Below the pieces are notes generated by a model that searched no databases, was not told where the DNA came from, and saw nothing but the letters and a program-made list of their open reading frames with translations. Source: Thalassiosira profunda (taxonomy: Eukaryota > Bacillariophyta > Thalassiosirophyceae > Thalassiosirales > Thalassiosiraceae). From it: a stretch of 10,409 bases of DNA. This document shows positions 1 to 7,639 of this stretch, one piece after another. Position numbers and translations under genes: made by a program. Every line of letters starts with the position of its first letter. Positions within the stretch are counted from its first letter, which is position 1. The stretch covers positions 1-10,409 of the forward strand of contig JALLAP010000791.1 of assembly GCA_036939355.1 (NCBI GenBank), read 5' to 3'.

Positions 1-261
1 GGTCTTCTCCACCATCGTGTATCCCACGACGCGAACCTCGTGCTTCCAGCCGCTTCTCGACGCGTAGTCCCGAATACCGACAACGAGGTCTTCGATGACG
101 TCCGCACCGGTGGCGGCATGCTTGATCCGATCCTCCCACTTGACCCTGATTCCGGCCTTGCCCATGCTCGCGATGTCGCTGACATTGTCCGGCATGGGGG
201 GGACGATGAGGTGGAACTTGCCCCGCCGACGAGATTCCTTGTCGGTCGGTTTGAGGTCGTC
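1..261 (-). CDS. Partial unknown coding frame, cut at the transposon's left end and at the window edge
   Basis: On the minus strand every triplet from 663 down to 1 is free of stop codons, and the frame leaves the window at base 1. The portion outside the transposon (261-1) encodes 87 residues that read like a soluble protein. It begins DDLKPTDKESRRRGKFHLIV, then PPMPDNVSDIASMGKAG, then VKWEDRIKHAATGADVIEDL, and ends near the edge with GYTMVEKT. I recognise no family. The first in-frame ATG is at 195-193, so either translation starts there or the 5' part was separated when the element inserted. Upstream of 261 the frame stays open through the terminal repeat and GGCC array without any ATG, which I take as chance openness in GC-rich DNA. 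Strand and frame are fairly secure because the residue order looks protein-like; product and start are unknown. A spliced gene whose intron contains the element cannot be excluded. Confidence 0.5.
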
Positions 262-422
262 GCACCGCAACAGAAAACCTGGCTGCAGGTTGGTCCTATC
301 TGCCTGCGCCCCGCCTGCGGCCCTTTTTGAGAAGCGCTCGTAGGCTGGCCACAAGGCTGCGACCAGCCTCTGCCCGAATCCGTTGGCGCCCAAGCAAGAG
401 GCCTCTGGCCAGGCCTGTCGCC
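262..422 (+). repeat. Left terminal inverted repeat of the transposon
   Basis: Compared with the reverse complement of 7379-7508, the first 15 bases are identical. Further shared blocks follow in the same order: GGTTGG near 287, CCCTTT near 321, CGTA near 339, ACCAG-CTCTG-CC at 362-375, CAAGAGGC at 396-403 and GTCGCC at 417-422. The left copy is about 30 bp longer, mainly from extra GGCC-rich sequence around 343-395. The ordered blocks, as well as the perfect tip, argue against chance. Confidence 0.75.
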
Positions 423-576
423 AGTTGAGACAGCTTTGGCCACCCCTACGGCCGGGCAATCTCTGCGGCCCACCTCTGGCCGGGCGCCTGCGGCCAACCT
501 GCGGCCCTGCTCCGCCCCGGCTATGACCATCGCTCGATCGCTGTCTGCAGGCTGGCCAGAGGATTCGACTGCGGCC
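314..576 (+). repeat. Subterminal array of degenerate CCTSYGGCC 9-mers
   Basis: CCTGCGGCC occurs at 314-322, 487-495 and 498-506. CCTCTGGCC occurs at 402-410 and 473-481, and inverted at 554-562. Variants are CCTGTCGCC (414-422), CCTACGGCC (445-453), CTCTGCGGCC (461-470) and ACTGCGGCC (568-576). Between 402 and 506 the units recur every 11-19 bp, close to one or one and a half helical turns. In CACTA elements such clusters bind the accessory TnpA-type protein and the transposase, so I infer a protein-binding region. Toward the right end the unit appears as GGCCACAG (7327-7334, 7391-7398) and GGCCACTC (7354-7361), in the opposite orientation, as expected for inverted ends. The stretch from 577 to 691 is AT-richer 3' flank of the minus-strand gene and holds nothing else I can name. 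Confidence 0.6.
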
Positions 577-691
577 CTCCGGCGACCGCCGCCGCTTCGA
601 CCGCCCACTCAAATGATACAAAGAACACGAATTGCAACTACTAACTTTTATGAATATGCAACATCAACGTCCACCCCCTTCATACAATCAC

Positions 692-2493
692 TCACTGATC
701 CTCGATGCGCTTCTTGCACTCGGCGCAGCACAGAGGCAGGCAGAACTGCCCGTCCTCCTCGTCCTTCATCGCACTGTGCTGATCGCGCCACTTCTTGGTG
801 AAGTAGCTTGCGCTGTCGCAAAGCCTGAGGGACACGAGATCGTGGCTGCAACCCACGCTGGTGAGCAGAGCGGACGCGCCCGTGCGCTGCCTCTTCTCCT
901 TACGGCTACGCTTGGTGGGCTCGGCGGCGCTGGACTTCTCGCGGTGGCAAGCCACGCACATGGCGTAGTCGCAACTCTCGCAATCTTGATCGAGAGACTT
1001 GGCACAGAGGTACAACTCGAAGCGGCCGTTGGGATACTCAACCGCCTTGGCATCATTGCCCTCCAGCGTCGTACGCGTAGTTTCGGTCCCATCGCTGTCA
1101 TTGTCGCCGTCCTTGCCCGTCTCGGTGGTCGGCGAGGTCACAGTTCCAGCGTCCTCCTCCTCGGTCGAAGAATCGAGGGTATTGGCAGGCTGCAACGAGT
1201 CCTCGACCTCGTCGTCGTCGTCGTCGTTGGAGGCGGCAGCAGATGGAGACGAAGGGCCCATGTACGGCACATTGAGTGCTCCTAGCGAGCACAAAGGTTC
1301 AGTCGTCGCATCACATGGCACAGACATAGACGAAATGCTAGAGCAACACACGCACCTTCCCTCAGCCACATTGCCGAGCACATATCGTTGAGCCCTTGAA
1401 CGATGGCAGACGGAGACACGTTGCTCTCGCGCGCCATCGAAACCGCACGCTCGAGAGACGACTTGAACCGTGCGTGGGCACTGCCCTGCGGATGGCCATC
1501 CAGCAGCTCCACGTAGAATCGATTGCCGCTCTTCCTGCCGCTGGCAAAGGTAAGGGAGGAATCGAGCTCGAGGATTTCGTGCTTGTTCATATCCAGCGCG
1601 GCCGTGCTCGTGTCGTTCACCAGCTTCGACAACTTGAGGGAGGCGGCGAACATGCGCTTCTCCTTCTCGGCCAGCTCGGTGAGGATGGTTCCCGTGGCCT
1701 TCTTCCTCGCGATTTGCTCCAAGCAGTGGCCGCGCTTCTTCAGCTCGGCGTTGGCACCATCGCCAGCGGCAAGGACGGCGCACATGCCTTCCCTCGCCAT
1801 CCAATCCTCGACGGCCGCGCGGAGCCAACCGCGCTTCGTCGGGTAGAGGTGCTGGTGGAACCACGCGATGGCGGTGCTGAACACCAACTCGCGGTCCTCC
1901 TTGGTGCCGCTGCGAACGCGCTGGACGAAGTCGGGCCCGAAGTAGATGGCGAACACGTCCTTGATGTTCTTCGGGCGCTGGTTGCCGCTGGTGCGCCCGC
2001 CCTGGTCCGCGCAGGTTTCGACGACAAGGCGTTCGTAGCGGCCCTTGACGAAGGCGCCGAAGTTCTTGGAGCTCAACTTGTTCTGAAACCACTTGAGGAA
2101 CTTGGCAACGTTCTCGGGCGTCGGCTCGGCCAGCGCGGGCGAAGCCTTTGGCAGTCCATAGTCGTCGCGCTGGTGCTTGTCCAGGAATGGCCAGTAAGGG
2201 TACGCGGCCTTGGCGAATGCGAGGTCGATATTCGACACCACCTTGGTGTTGGGGAAGATTTCGGGCAGGACGACGTTGTCGTGTGCATTCACCATCGGTG
2301 CCGGTAGTAGGCCGGGCAGGGCAGGAGCGCGAGCCCCGGCGGCGGCGGCGGCGGGCGGCTCGGGGGACGCGATGGCTTGGAAACGATCCGGCGGGGCGCC
2401 GGCGAGCGTGGGGCCCGCAATGGGAAGATCATCGATGGTCCCCAGCATGGTGTTCATGTCCAATTGTGGCGATTGTGATGAGGGTTGTGGCAT
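692..2493 (-). CDS. Cys-rich accessory protein of the transposon (two exons, 575 aa)
   Basis: Exon 1 is 2493-1356, exon 2 is 1281-692, joined in phase 1 over a 74-nt intron; together they give 576 codons with stop. I recognise no named family. Residues 1-75 are Pro/Ala/Ser-rich. Residues 76-370 look like a folded, helix-rich domain with many aromatics, for example AYPYWPFLDKHQRDDY (97-112) and IAWFHQHLYPTKRGWLRAAV (209-228), plus a charged helix near 249-295. Residues 398-455 are a highly acidic linker starting with five Asp. The C-terminus has Cys/His pairs that could bind zinc: C472, C480, C483, C488, C491, H492, then C524, H526, C534, and C560, C564, C565, C568. Between the clusters, KRSRKEKRQR (503-512) is a likely nuclear localisation signal. 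The gene diverges from the transposase-like gene across 219 bp, and both lie between the terminal repeats. By analogy with TnpA I infer a DNA-binding helper of transposition; no sequence motif proves it. Confidence 0.72.
1282..1355 (-). other. Spliceosomal intron in the accessory gene
   Basis: The donor reads AAG|GTGCGT (exon ends at 1356) and the acceptor CTCGCTAG|GAGC (exon resumes at 1281). A CTGAAC branch-like site lies at 1302-1297, followed by a T-rich stretch. Removing 74 nt joins two frames that each look coding and otherwise end or start without reason. Reading through instead gives a short tail and a stop at 1284-1282. The junction codon is GGA (Gly380). Confidence 0.75.
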
Positions 2494-2712
2494 TGGCGTG
2501 ACGCCTCCGGCTTTTGAAAAGGGTTCTTTGTTTGGAATTCGTAGGCGGCCGGTACAGTTCTACATACATGCGTGAACCATACCGGGAGGGCGCGCAACGA
2601 CGCCTCTGACCTCCCTGCAACCCTCTGCCTCGGCGGGCACAAGAGTCAGCCTCCTCCACATCCACACAAAAGGACGCTGGCCGTGCGGCGGCGCACACGC
2701 ATTGCAACCAAC
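2494..2712. promoter_or_regulatory. Divergent promoter region between the two transposon genes
   Basis: The 219 bp separate the two ATGs (2493 on minus, 2713 on plus), so both start sites and 5' leaders should lie here. The septamer ACGCCTC occurs twice (2501-2507 and 2600-2606). I see no convincing TATA box. The leader before the plus-strand gene ends ATTGCAACCAAC directly before ATGG. In the plus gene's frame there is no ATG upstream of 2713. Promoter function is inferred from the gene layout only. Confidence 0.45.
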
Positions 2713-5700
2713 ATGGCGCCGCTGTTCCGTTTTACGTGCGCAGTGTGCGGCCATGAAGAGCTGTTTGAGACGAATCCGACGCTCGCGCCGGCGCTGATCT
2801 TGTCGCCGCAATGCCAGTACACATGTTTGCAGTGCCCGAGGTGCAACACGGCGCTTTGGCAGTGCCTGCTATGCGAGGCAAATTTCAATGCAACGGCGCG
2901 CCGCAAAAAGAAAATTGCAGCTCACATGAAGGAGTGTCATCCCGCATCACCATCATCAAACAATTCTGCCGGCGATGCCGCTGACAATATGTGGGGAGGC
3001 AGTGTTGGCAGCGATGCATTTGCAATGGCGATGGACGAAAGCGAAGACGCTGCAGGCGAGGTGCCTGAACTTGTGAGGCCGCGGCGGCTGGTCCGCGACG
3101 ATGACAGCGTGAGCACCGTCGAATCAGAGACCGCCGATATCGATTGCTGCGATGACTTTGAAGAAAATAACGAGGAGGACGAACAATACGTCGTGAATTT
3201 ACTCGAGCACGATGCGGACGAATGCAATGAAAGCATCGGCGCCCCCGTGACGATCAATGTTGATACGATCAGTGGCCACTGTATCGAGGATTTCGAGAAG
3301 CTCTTCCCGCAGGAGCGCGAGAGTCAATACTTCTGGTTGAATTATGTTCTCAAGCACAAGAAGAATCAACCTCATGGAGGGTTGAGGGGCAGGGTCTGGC
3401 AATCCGTGCATCTATCGCCGCTGTGTGACGAGGAGCAAATGGCCAGCCTCGACGACGCAAGGCTCATGTTCAACATTACCGATCACCTTCTCAATTGTAC
3501 GGGATCCCAGCAAGAAGGTTTCCTCGATATTGTGGACGAGTTGTTGACCAGATTCAATACTGGCGACGCAGACGCAGACGTTCGTATTCCATGCAACGTG
3601 CAGGAGGCTAACGCCATTTGCCTTGACGGGCAGTTCAGCCTGTTTCGCAACATCCCGCGCGAACAAGTAACAGATGTCGGTGGACACGCCTGCATATCAT
3701 TGGACGAGAAGTTGAGCCAACTCATGGCCCACGGTGTCCCAATACTGTTCATGGGCGACGACGACGAGGATGGCATCAACGCATCCGCTGCCGGACGGGA
3801 CCTCTACGAGAAGCTACGCGAATTGAACGCGGAGAGGCCAGATACACGCTGCGCAGCCATTATGTTTTGGAGCGACGGCTTCCTTCGATCGTACGTCAAG
3901 CAGAAGGAGAACAGTGTATGGATATTGACGATGACTGTCCTCGATCCGGAATCCAACGCCGTCTCTCCATTTCACACGCACTGCTTGGCCATTGGCCGTT
4001 CAAAATGGGATCACACACCAGTGATTGACTATTACCTTGACCAGTTGCAGACAATACGGAACGGAGTTGTGCGGTACGACGCCTTGAGCGGAGCGTTCGT
4101 TTCAACCGCGTTCGATTTGATTGCATGGATTGCCGATCGCCCCGAACGAAGCTCGATCACCGAGCTCCGCCATCTGGGAACGTTTGGCAAGCGATGCCGT
4201 TTTGCCGCAGTCATCGATGCCGAGAATCTTCCTTACTGCTCGACCTGCTTCAACGCTGCCATTCAAAAGGCGTTGGGCGGAGATCCTGCGTGCATTCCAC
4301 AATGCGCTCGTTGCTGTCAGTGGGACTTTGAGAGCGATGGATCTGCAGCCAAGAAGGTGCCTCTGCCTGCAAAATACCCCACGGAGGCGCATCCAGACTC
4401 GCCTGCGTTTCCAAAGAATCGATCGTGCGACGAGACGTGCACGATGTCTACCAAGCTCAGCTTCACCTTCCTCGTGACGGCCGTTGTGCTTGCGACGTAC
4501 AACTTCTTCCACAAGGTGTGGAATAAGGGCGTGGCCGACGACTATCTCCGCGCCGCCTGCGTCAGCAAGAAGGTCGCGAGCCGCGTCAAGAGCATCGTCA
4601 CTGCGCCCGCCAACGACAATGGCGCCGAGCCGCCCGACCTCTGCCCGAAGCTTTGGACGAGCGGGTACCCTCTTGGCATGTTCATCGAGCCACCGTTGCA
4701 CCTCATCTTCCACGGTGTGGTGGGAGACGTCATGGCAGCCATCCACGAGTTCATGGCGGAGCACAACCTGCAGACGCCGTTCGAGACACACGTGAACAAA
4801 CACCTCGCTGAGATACAATCCTTCCGTCACGACTGGTGCAAAGTCAAGACGCTACCAAAGAAGCAATGGCTCGGAGAGGATCTTCTTGGTATGGCACGAA
4901 TCATGCCGTTCATCTACGGCCAGTTCTTTCTCCAGTTTCGCATGCCCGACGCAACGAGAGTCAGCGCCGATACTTTGGATGCCATTCGTCAGATGATCAA
5001 CGCGCTGCATGCAATGGTGGCTATGCTCATGTCTCCACGCAAGCCTGATACGGCGAGGATCGACGCGCACATAAAACTCTTCCTCTCCTGCTGCCACCGC
5101 TTTGCACGGTCGTACTACAACGAAGACGAGACGCCGTTTTGGGCAAAGACTGGCAACTTTCCATCGCTGCTGAATCTTCCCGAGCAAATCGAATACTATG
5201 GCCCGCTCCGATGGTACTGGGAAGGCACTCGCGAGCGATTCATTCAGACGGTAAAGAGAGTGTTGGTGTCTCTGCGAAAGACGACGGGCTATTTCAAGAA
5301 GAAGCTCGGTCTCATTCAGGCGCTGAACGTCATGCAGTGGCTGAAGAAGGACATACGTCGCATCCAGAGGAAACCACGACGAATGTCGACGAACGGATGT
5401 TATCGATACTCATCCAAAGAAACGGTCGTCGAGAAGTTCGGAGCGGGGACGCCAATGTCTGCATTTACGTTGCTCGACAGCGACCGCCCTGATGTCTACA
5501 TTGCGTTTGGAAAAGAGAACGGCGACTGCCAATACCTACGCGTGCAGTACAACGTGTCGCAGAATTCCAGCCGAGAGTGCGGCTTCGTATTTGCAAAGTG
5601 CTCATTGGACGCGGCACAGGTTGTAGCCACGTCCTCGATCGCTGAGCTGTCGAAGAACATCAAGTCGTTCTGCCTCTTGCTCCCGTACCAAGAGAGGAGC

Positions 5701-5823
5701 CGAGCGTTCGCGCATGAATATGCGCTCGTATTTGACGATTGGGACGGCATTGGCGGCGCGGGCAAGAAGGCACTGCTGTCGTTGTGCCCGATATTGTTCT
5801 CGAATGATGTCATGGCGGAGTGA
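2713..5823 (+). CDS. Large transposase-like protein (Tnp2/CACTA group, tentative; 1036 aa)
   Basis: This single-exon gene presumably cuts and joins the element's ends in the nucleus. The first in-frame ATG (2713, context CAACATGG) was taken as start. Residues 9-76 hold several Cys pairs: C9/C12, C38/C41/C44, and C51/C54 with H71/H76, likely zinc-binding for DNA recognition. Residues 110-175 are strongly acidic. The core has three stretches that resemble Tnp2/Plavaka-type DDE transposases by eye: FWSDGF with D388 followed by KQKENSVWILTMTV; EPPLHLIFHGVV with E659 and H663 where relatives usually have D and H; and QWLGEDLLGM with E722. An insert at 509-538 has a Cys cluster, C509, C512, C527, C531, C534 and C535, ending in CCQWDF. 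Residues about 857-900 are very basic, then a compact C-terminal domain follows. The gene diverges from the Cys-rich accessory gene and lies within the terminal repeats. The long intact frame suggests a recent or selected copy. The transposase role is fairly likely; the exact superfamily and catalytic triad are unproven. Confidence 0.68.
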   Translation: MAPLFRFTCAVCGHEELFETNPTLAPALILSPQCQYTCLQCPRCNTALWQCLLCEANFNATARRKKKIAAHMKECHPASPSSNNSAGDAADNMWGGSVGSDAFAMAMDESEDAAGEVPELVRPRRLVRDDDSVSTVESETADIDCCDDFEENNEEDEQYVVNLLEHDADECNESIGAPVTINVDTISGHCIEDFEKLFPQERESQYFWLNYVLKHKKNQPHGGLRGRVWQSVHLSPLCDEEQMASLDDARLMFNITDHLLNCTGSQQEGFLDIVDELLTRFNTGDADADVRIPCNVQEANAICLDGQFSLFRNIPREQVTDVGGHACISLDEKLSQLMAHGVPILFMGDDDEDGINASAAGRDLYEKLRELNAERPDTRCAAIMFWSDGFLRSYVKQKENSVWILTMTVLDPESNAVSPFHTHCLAIGRSKWDHTPVIDYYLDQLQTIRNGVVRYDALSGAFVSTAFDLIAWIADRPERSSITELRHLGTFGKRCRFAAVIDAENLPYCSTCFNAAIQKALGGDPACIPQCARCCQWDFESDGSAAKKVPLPAKYPTEAHPDSPAFPKNRSCDETCTMSTKLSFTFLVTAVVLATYNFFHKVWNKGVADDYLRAACVSKKVASRVKSIVTAPANDNGAEPPDLCPKLWTSGYPLGMFIEPPLHLIFHGVVGDVMAAIHEFMAEHNLQTPFETHVNKHLAEIQSFRHDWCKVKTLPKKQWLGEDLLGMARIMPFIYGQFFLQFRMPDATRVSADTLDAIRQMINALHAMVAMLMSPRKPDTARIDAHIKLFLSCCHRFARSYYNEDETPFWAKTGNFPSLLNLPEQIEYYGPLRWYWEGTRERFIQTVKRVLVSLRKTTGYFKKKLGLIQALNVMQWLKKDIRRIQRKPRRMSTNGCYRYSSKETVVEKFGAGTPMSAFTLLDSDRPDVYIAFGKENGDCQYLRVQYNVSQNSSRECGFVFAKCSLDAAQVVATSSIAELSKNIKSFCLLLPYQERSRAFAHEYALVFDDWDGIGGAGKKALLSLCPILFSNDVMAE

Positions 5824-7378
5824 GCTGAGAGAAAGGGCTCTTCAAACGTAAGTAGGAAACAGTATTACTTGTGGAGGGAGGCGTATACATAGATAGGAAA
5901 CACTATCATTTTTTACGGGAACTTAAAGAGGGTGATGAAAGATAGGTCCGAGAGCGGTCTACATAATGTATGTGTTTATGGTGTTATGGCCCTATCGTAC
6001 CCTTCCACATTGCAACACACAATGCCAAACGCACAAGAGTCCGTCAGAGAACAACAGAACCAAAGCCGGGCGCCCAATGCCCCCCCGAACCCCTCATTGT
6101 CAGTGGCCTGCCACAAACCCTCCGTACTTTGCACCGTGGTGATTTGTACTGTGCCATCGCGCTACACGCTGACGTCAACGAGGCCGAGCCTAGCGTTGCG
6201 AGGTGGAGACGAAGCCAAGGAGGGCCGACAGTACGACGACGCAAAAGGATATCGAGGGACCCGCCAGACGGAACCAACCNGACGAAGCCAAGGAGGGCCG
6301 ACAGTACGACGACGCAAAAGGATATCGAGGGACCCGCCAGACGGAACCAACCCCAACCGCAAAGATCCCCTGCAATCGAGGACGGCCTTGGTACTATAGC
6401 AATCGGAATACAACAAGCCCAAACGCAGAGGTGGGGCGTGCAATCCGAAAGCAGTACGGACGCGAGCAGCGACGCAGAACAATCTTCGTGGCTCATCGTC
6501 ACAAGACCAACACGGTACTCAATCCCGGCAATCCCGGCCGGGTCAACGTTGACTCACCGACATGCGGATCCTTGCACTCGACGATTTGCCTCCTCGAAAC
6601 GCCATCGACGCCGCTGCATCGATCAAGGGACCCTCGCGCGTAGTCACTCCAAGCCAAGTGTTTGGTAGGTCGATAGCAGCGAGGGTTATCGCTTGCAGAC
6701 GGCGCCGCCCTCCGCCCCGCCTCCAAACACTCCGTGGATCCGGAATGCCTTCGAACGTAACGGCGAGGCAACCGGCGAAGATGCTTGAGGGGAGGGCGGG
6801 GAGTTGACGCGAGGAGGCGGGCATGGCGACGTACCCCACTTGACATCACCGCCCGGCTCAGTGGTCCCTCAACCACTTTGCAATCACTGGCCCCAACGCA
6901 AGTACGGGATAGCCTACGTTGCAAAGAGTCGAGCCCCCGCGTCCGCGATCGCTCAAGCGAACGCCCCTCGGGAGCACTGCCACGTCAAAGGGCGGCCGCC
7001 GAGGAGCAACATCAAGCGCGATATCGCGGAAGCAAGTTGGCAGGTGATGTCTGGGAGGTGGCGCCGGTGCCACAGCTTGATGGCTCTTGCACAAATCGAC
7101 GAAACGGAGGCGGGCGGCCGCGGCAGCACAGACTTCCACTCGCCAGGGACGCCGCGATGGACGGCGGGGTCGATGTTGGACGCCCGCGTGACGAGGGCGG
7201 CGGCGGCAGACGAGGTAGTACAGCGCGGCTGCGAGAGCGGCGCTGGAGGGAAAAGTGACGTGCGTGGTTGAGTTGACTGGTTGAAGGCTACCTGGACTTG
7301 ATTCCTACGTACGTAAATTTAGAATCGGCCACAGCGAGGTCAAAGATGCCCGCGGCCACTCCCTCATAGCTGCAAAAG
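5824..7378. other. Right interior of the transposon, no supported gene
   Basis: This 1.55-kb stretch lies between the transposase stop and the right terminal repeat. The first 100 bp are the AT-richer 3' flank of the transposase gene and contain two similar decamers, TAGGAAACAG (5853-5862) and TAGGAAACAC (5894-5903). Near 6280 is an assembly duplication. After its removal, an ORF of about 211 codons runs from ATG 5935 to 6643, but it is Arg/Ser/Thr/Pro-rich with no motif, and overlapping frames on both strands are equally open, so I do not call it. GGCCAC units at 7327-7361 belong to the subterminal signal. TACGTACGTA near 7305-7314 is a small palindrome. I see no RNA gene. Confidence 0.5.
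6208..6352 (+). repeat. Assembly artefact: 72-nt direct duplication around an N
   Basis: Bases 6208-6279 and 6281-6352 are identical and are separated only by the single N at 6280. The same pattern recurs twice more in this window, so unmerged contig overlap is the simplest cause. True sequence probably contains one copy and no N. Confidence 0.9.
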
Positions 7379-7508
7379 GGCGACAGCCGTGGCCACAGAC
7401 GCCTCTTGGTCAGAGACTGGTGAGAGGAATACGTCGGCGCTGAAAGGGTCATAGCTTGGGCACGGGAGCCTATTGGCCAACCTCTGACCCAGCTTTCTGT
7501 TGCGGTGC
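7379..7508 (-). repeat. Right terminal inverted repeat of the transposon
   Basis: On the minus strand this repeats 262-422. The outer 15 bp are perfect, followed by GGTTGG, CCCTTT, CGTA, ACCAG-CTCTG-CC and CAAGAGGC in the same order, ending with GGCTGTCGCC. In the innermost block, GACAGCCGTGGCCACAG on plus matches GACAGGCCTGGCCAGAG on the minus strand of the left end with three differences. It is about 30 bp shorter than the left copy. It ends 131 bp before the ATG of the next gene, so it may form part of that gene's promoter or leader. Confidence 0.75.
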
Positions 7509-7639
7509 AGGCGCTCCCGCCCGTGCTAGCCGCCGCGCCTCCCCTCCGCCGCTTCCTGGCGCCCATCTTTGCACGCCAGCAGCCGGTCCCGGAGCCTGAT
7601 CCTCGCGAGCGCGGCGTCAGGCGGGGCATCGCGGTCAAA

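Larger units (their letters stand above)
262..7508. mobile_element. Putative two-gene DNA transposon with terminal inverted repeats (CACTA/Tnp2-like, tentative)
   Basis: The left border starts GCACCGCAACAGAAA at 262. The right border ends with its exact reverse complement, TTTCTGTTGCGGTGC, at 7508, and similarity ends abruptly at 261/262 and 7508/7509. Inward, the ends stay alignable with gaps to about 422 and 7379. The element carries two divergent genes: a transposase-like protein (2713-5823) and a Cys-rich accessory protein (692-2493). Degenerate 9-mer arrays lie just inside the termini. Transposase, accessory protein and subterminal repeats together resemble CACTA elements, whose ends also begin with CAC; here CAC starts one base in. 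The octamers outside the ends, AGGTCGTC (254-261) and AGGCGCTC (7509-7516), match at only 5 of 8 positions, so no target-site duplication is proven. The apparent span is 7247 bp, or about 7174 bp after removing the 73-nt assembly duplication at 6280. Confidence 0.72.

Noticed and set aside
1282..1300. A frameshift mutation instead of an intron in the accessory gene
   Set aside because: Consensus donor, branch-like site and acceptor are all present, and splicing restores the frame precisely.
632..2307. Long plus-strand open frames opposite the accessory gene
   Set aside because: They are antisense shadows of the minus-strand coding exons; the minus frames carry the coherent Cys clusters, ATG and splice signals.
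2713..5823. Assignment to the Kyakuja-Dileera-Zisupton transposases because of Cys clusters
   Set aside because: I cannot find the DANF-like and MDY-like stretches expected for that group; the D388, E659 and E722 stretches fit the Tnp2/Plavaka pattern better.
5902..5906. CACTA pentamer at 5901-5905 as a transposon end
   Set aside because: Orientation is wrong for a right end, no partner is found on the left, and the inverted ends at 262 and 7508 explain the element better.
631..6022. ATTGCAAC octamer at 631, 2701 and near 6009
   Set aside because: Only the copy before the transposase ATG sits at a plausible functional position; three octamers in this length are weak evidence.
6208..6352. 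Tandem 72-bp direct repeat as a minisatellite or duplicated regulatory element
   Set aside because: The copies are perfect and separated by exactly one N, the same pattern as two other sites in this window, so an assembly overlap is far more likely.
6190..6502. Minus-strand ORF of about 79 codons with two hydrophobic stretches, visible after removing the duplication
   Set aside because: It overlaps other equally open frames on both strands, has no motif, and the hydrophobic stretches arise as the antisense of Arg/Lys/Glu-rich frames.
6785..7258. Several overlapping plus- and minus-strand open frames
   Set aside because: All are Arg/Gly/Pro-rich, about equally long in competing frames and free of recognisable motifs, as expected from GC-rich non-coding DNA.
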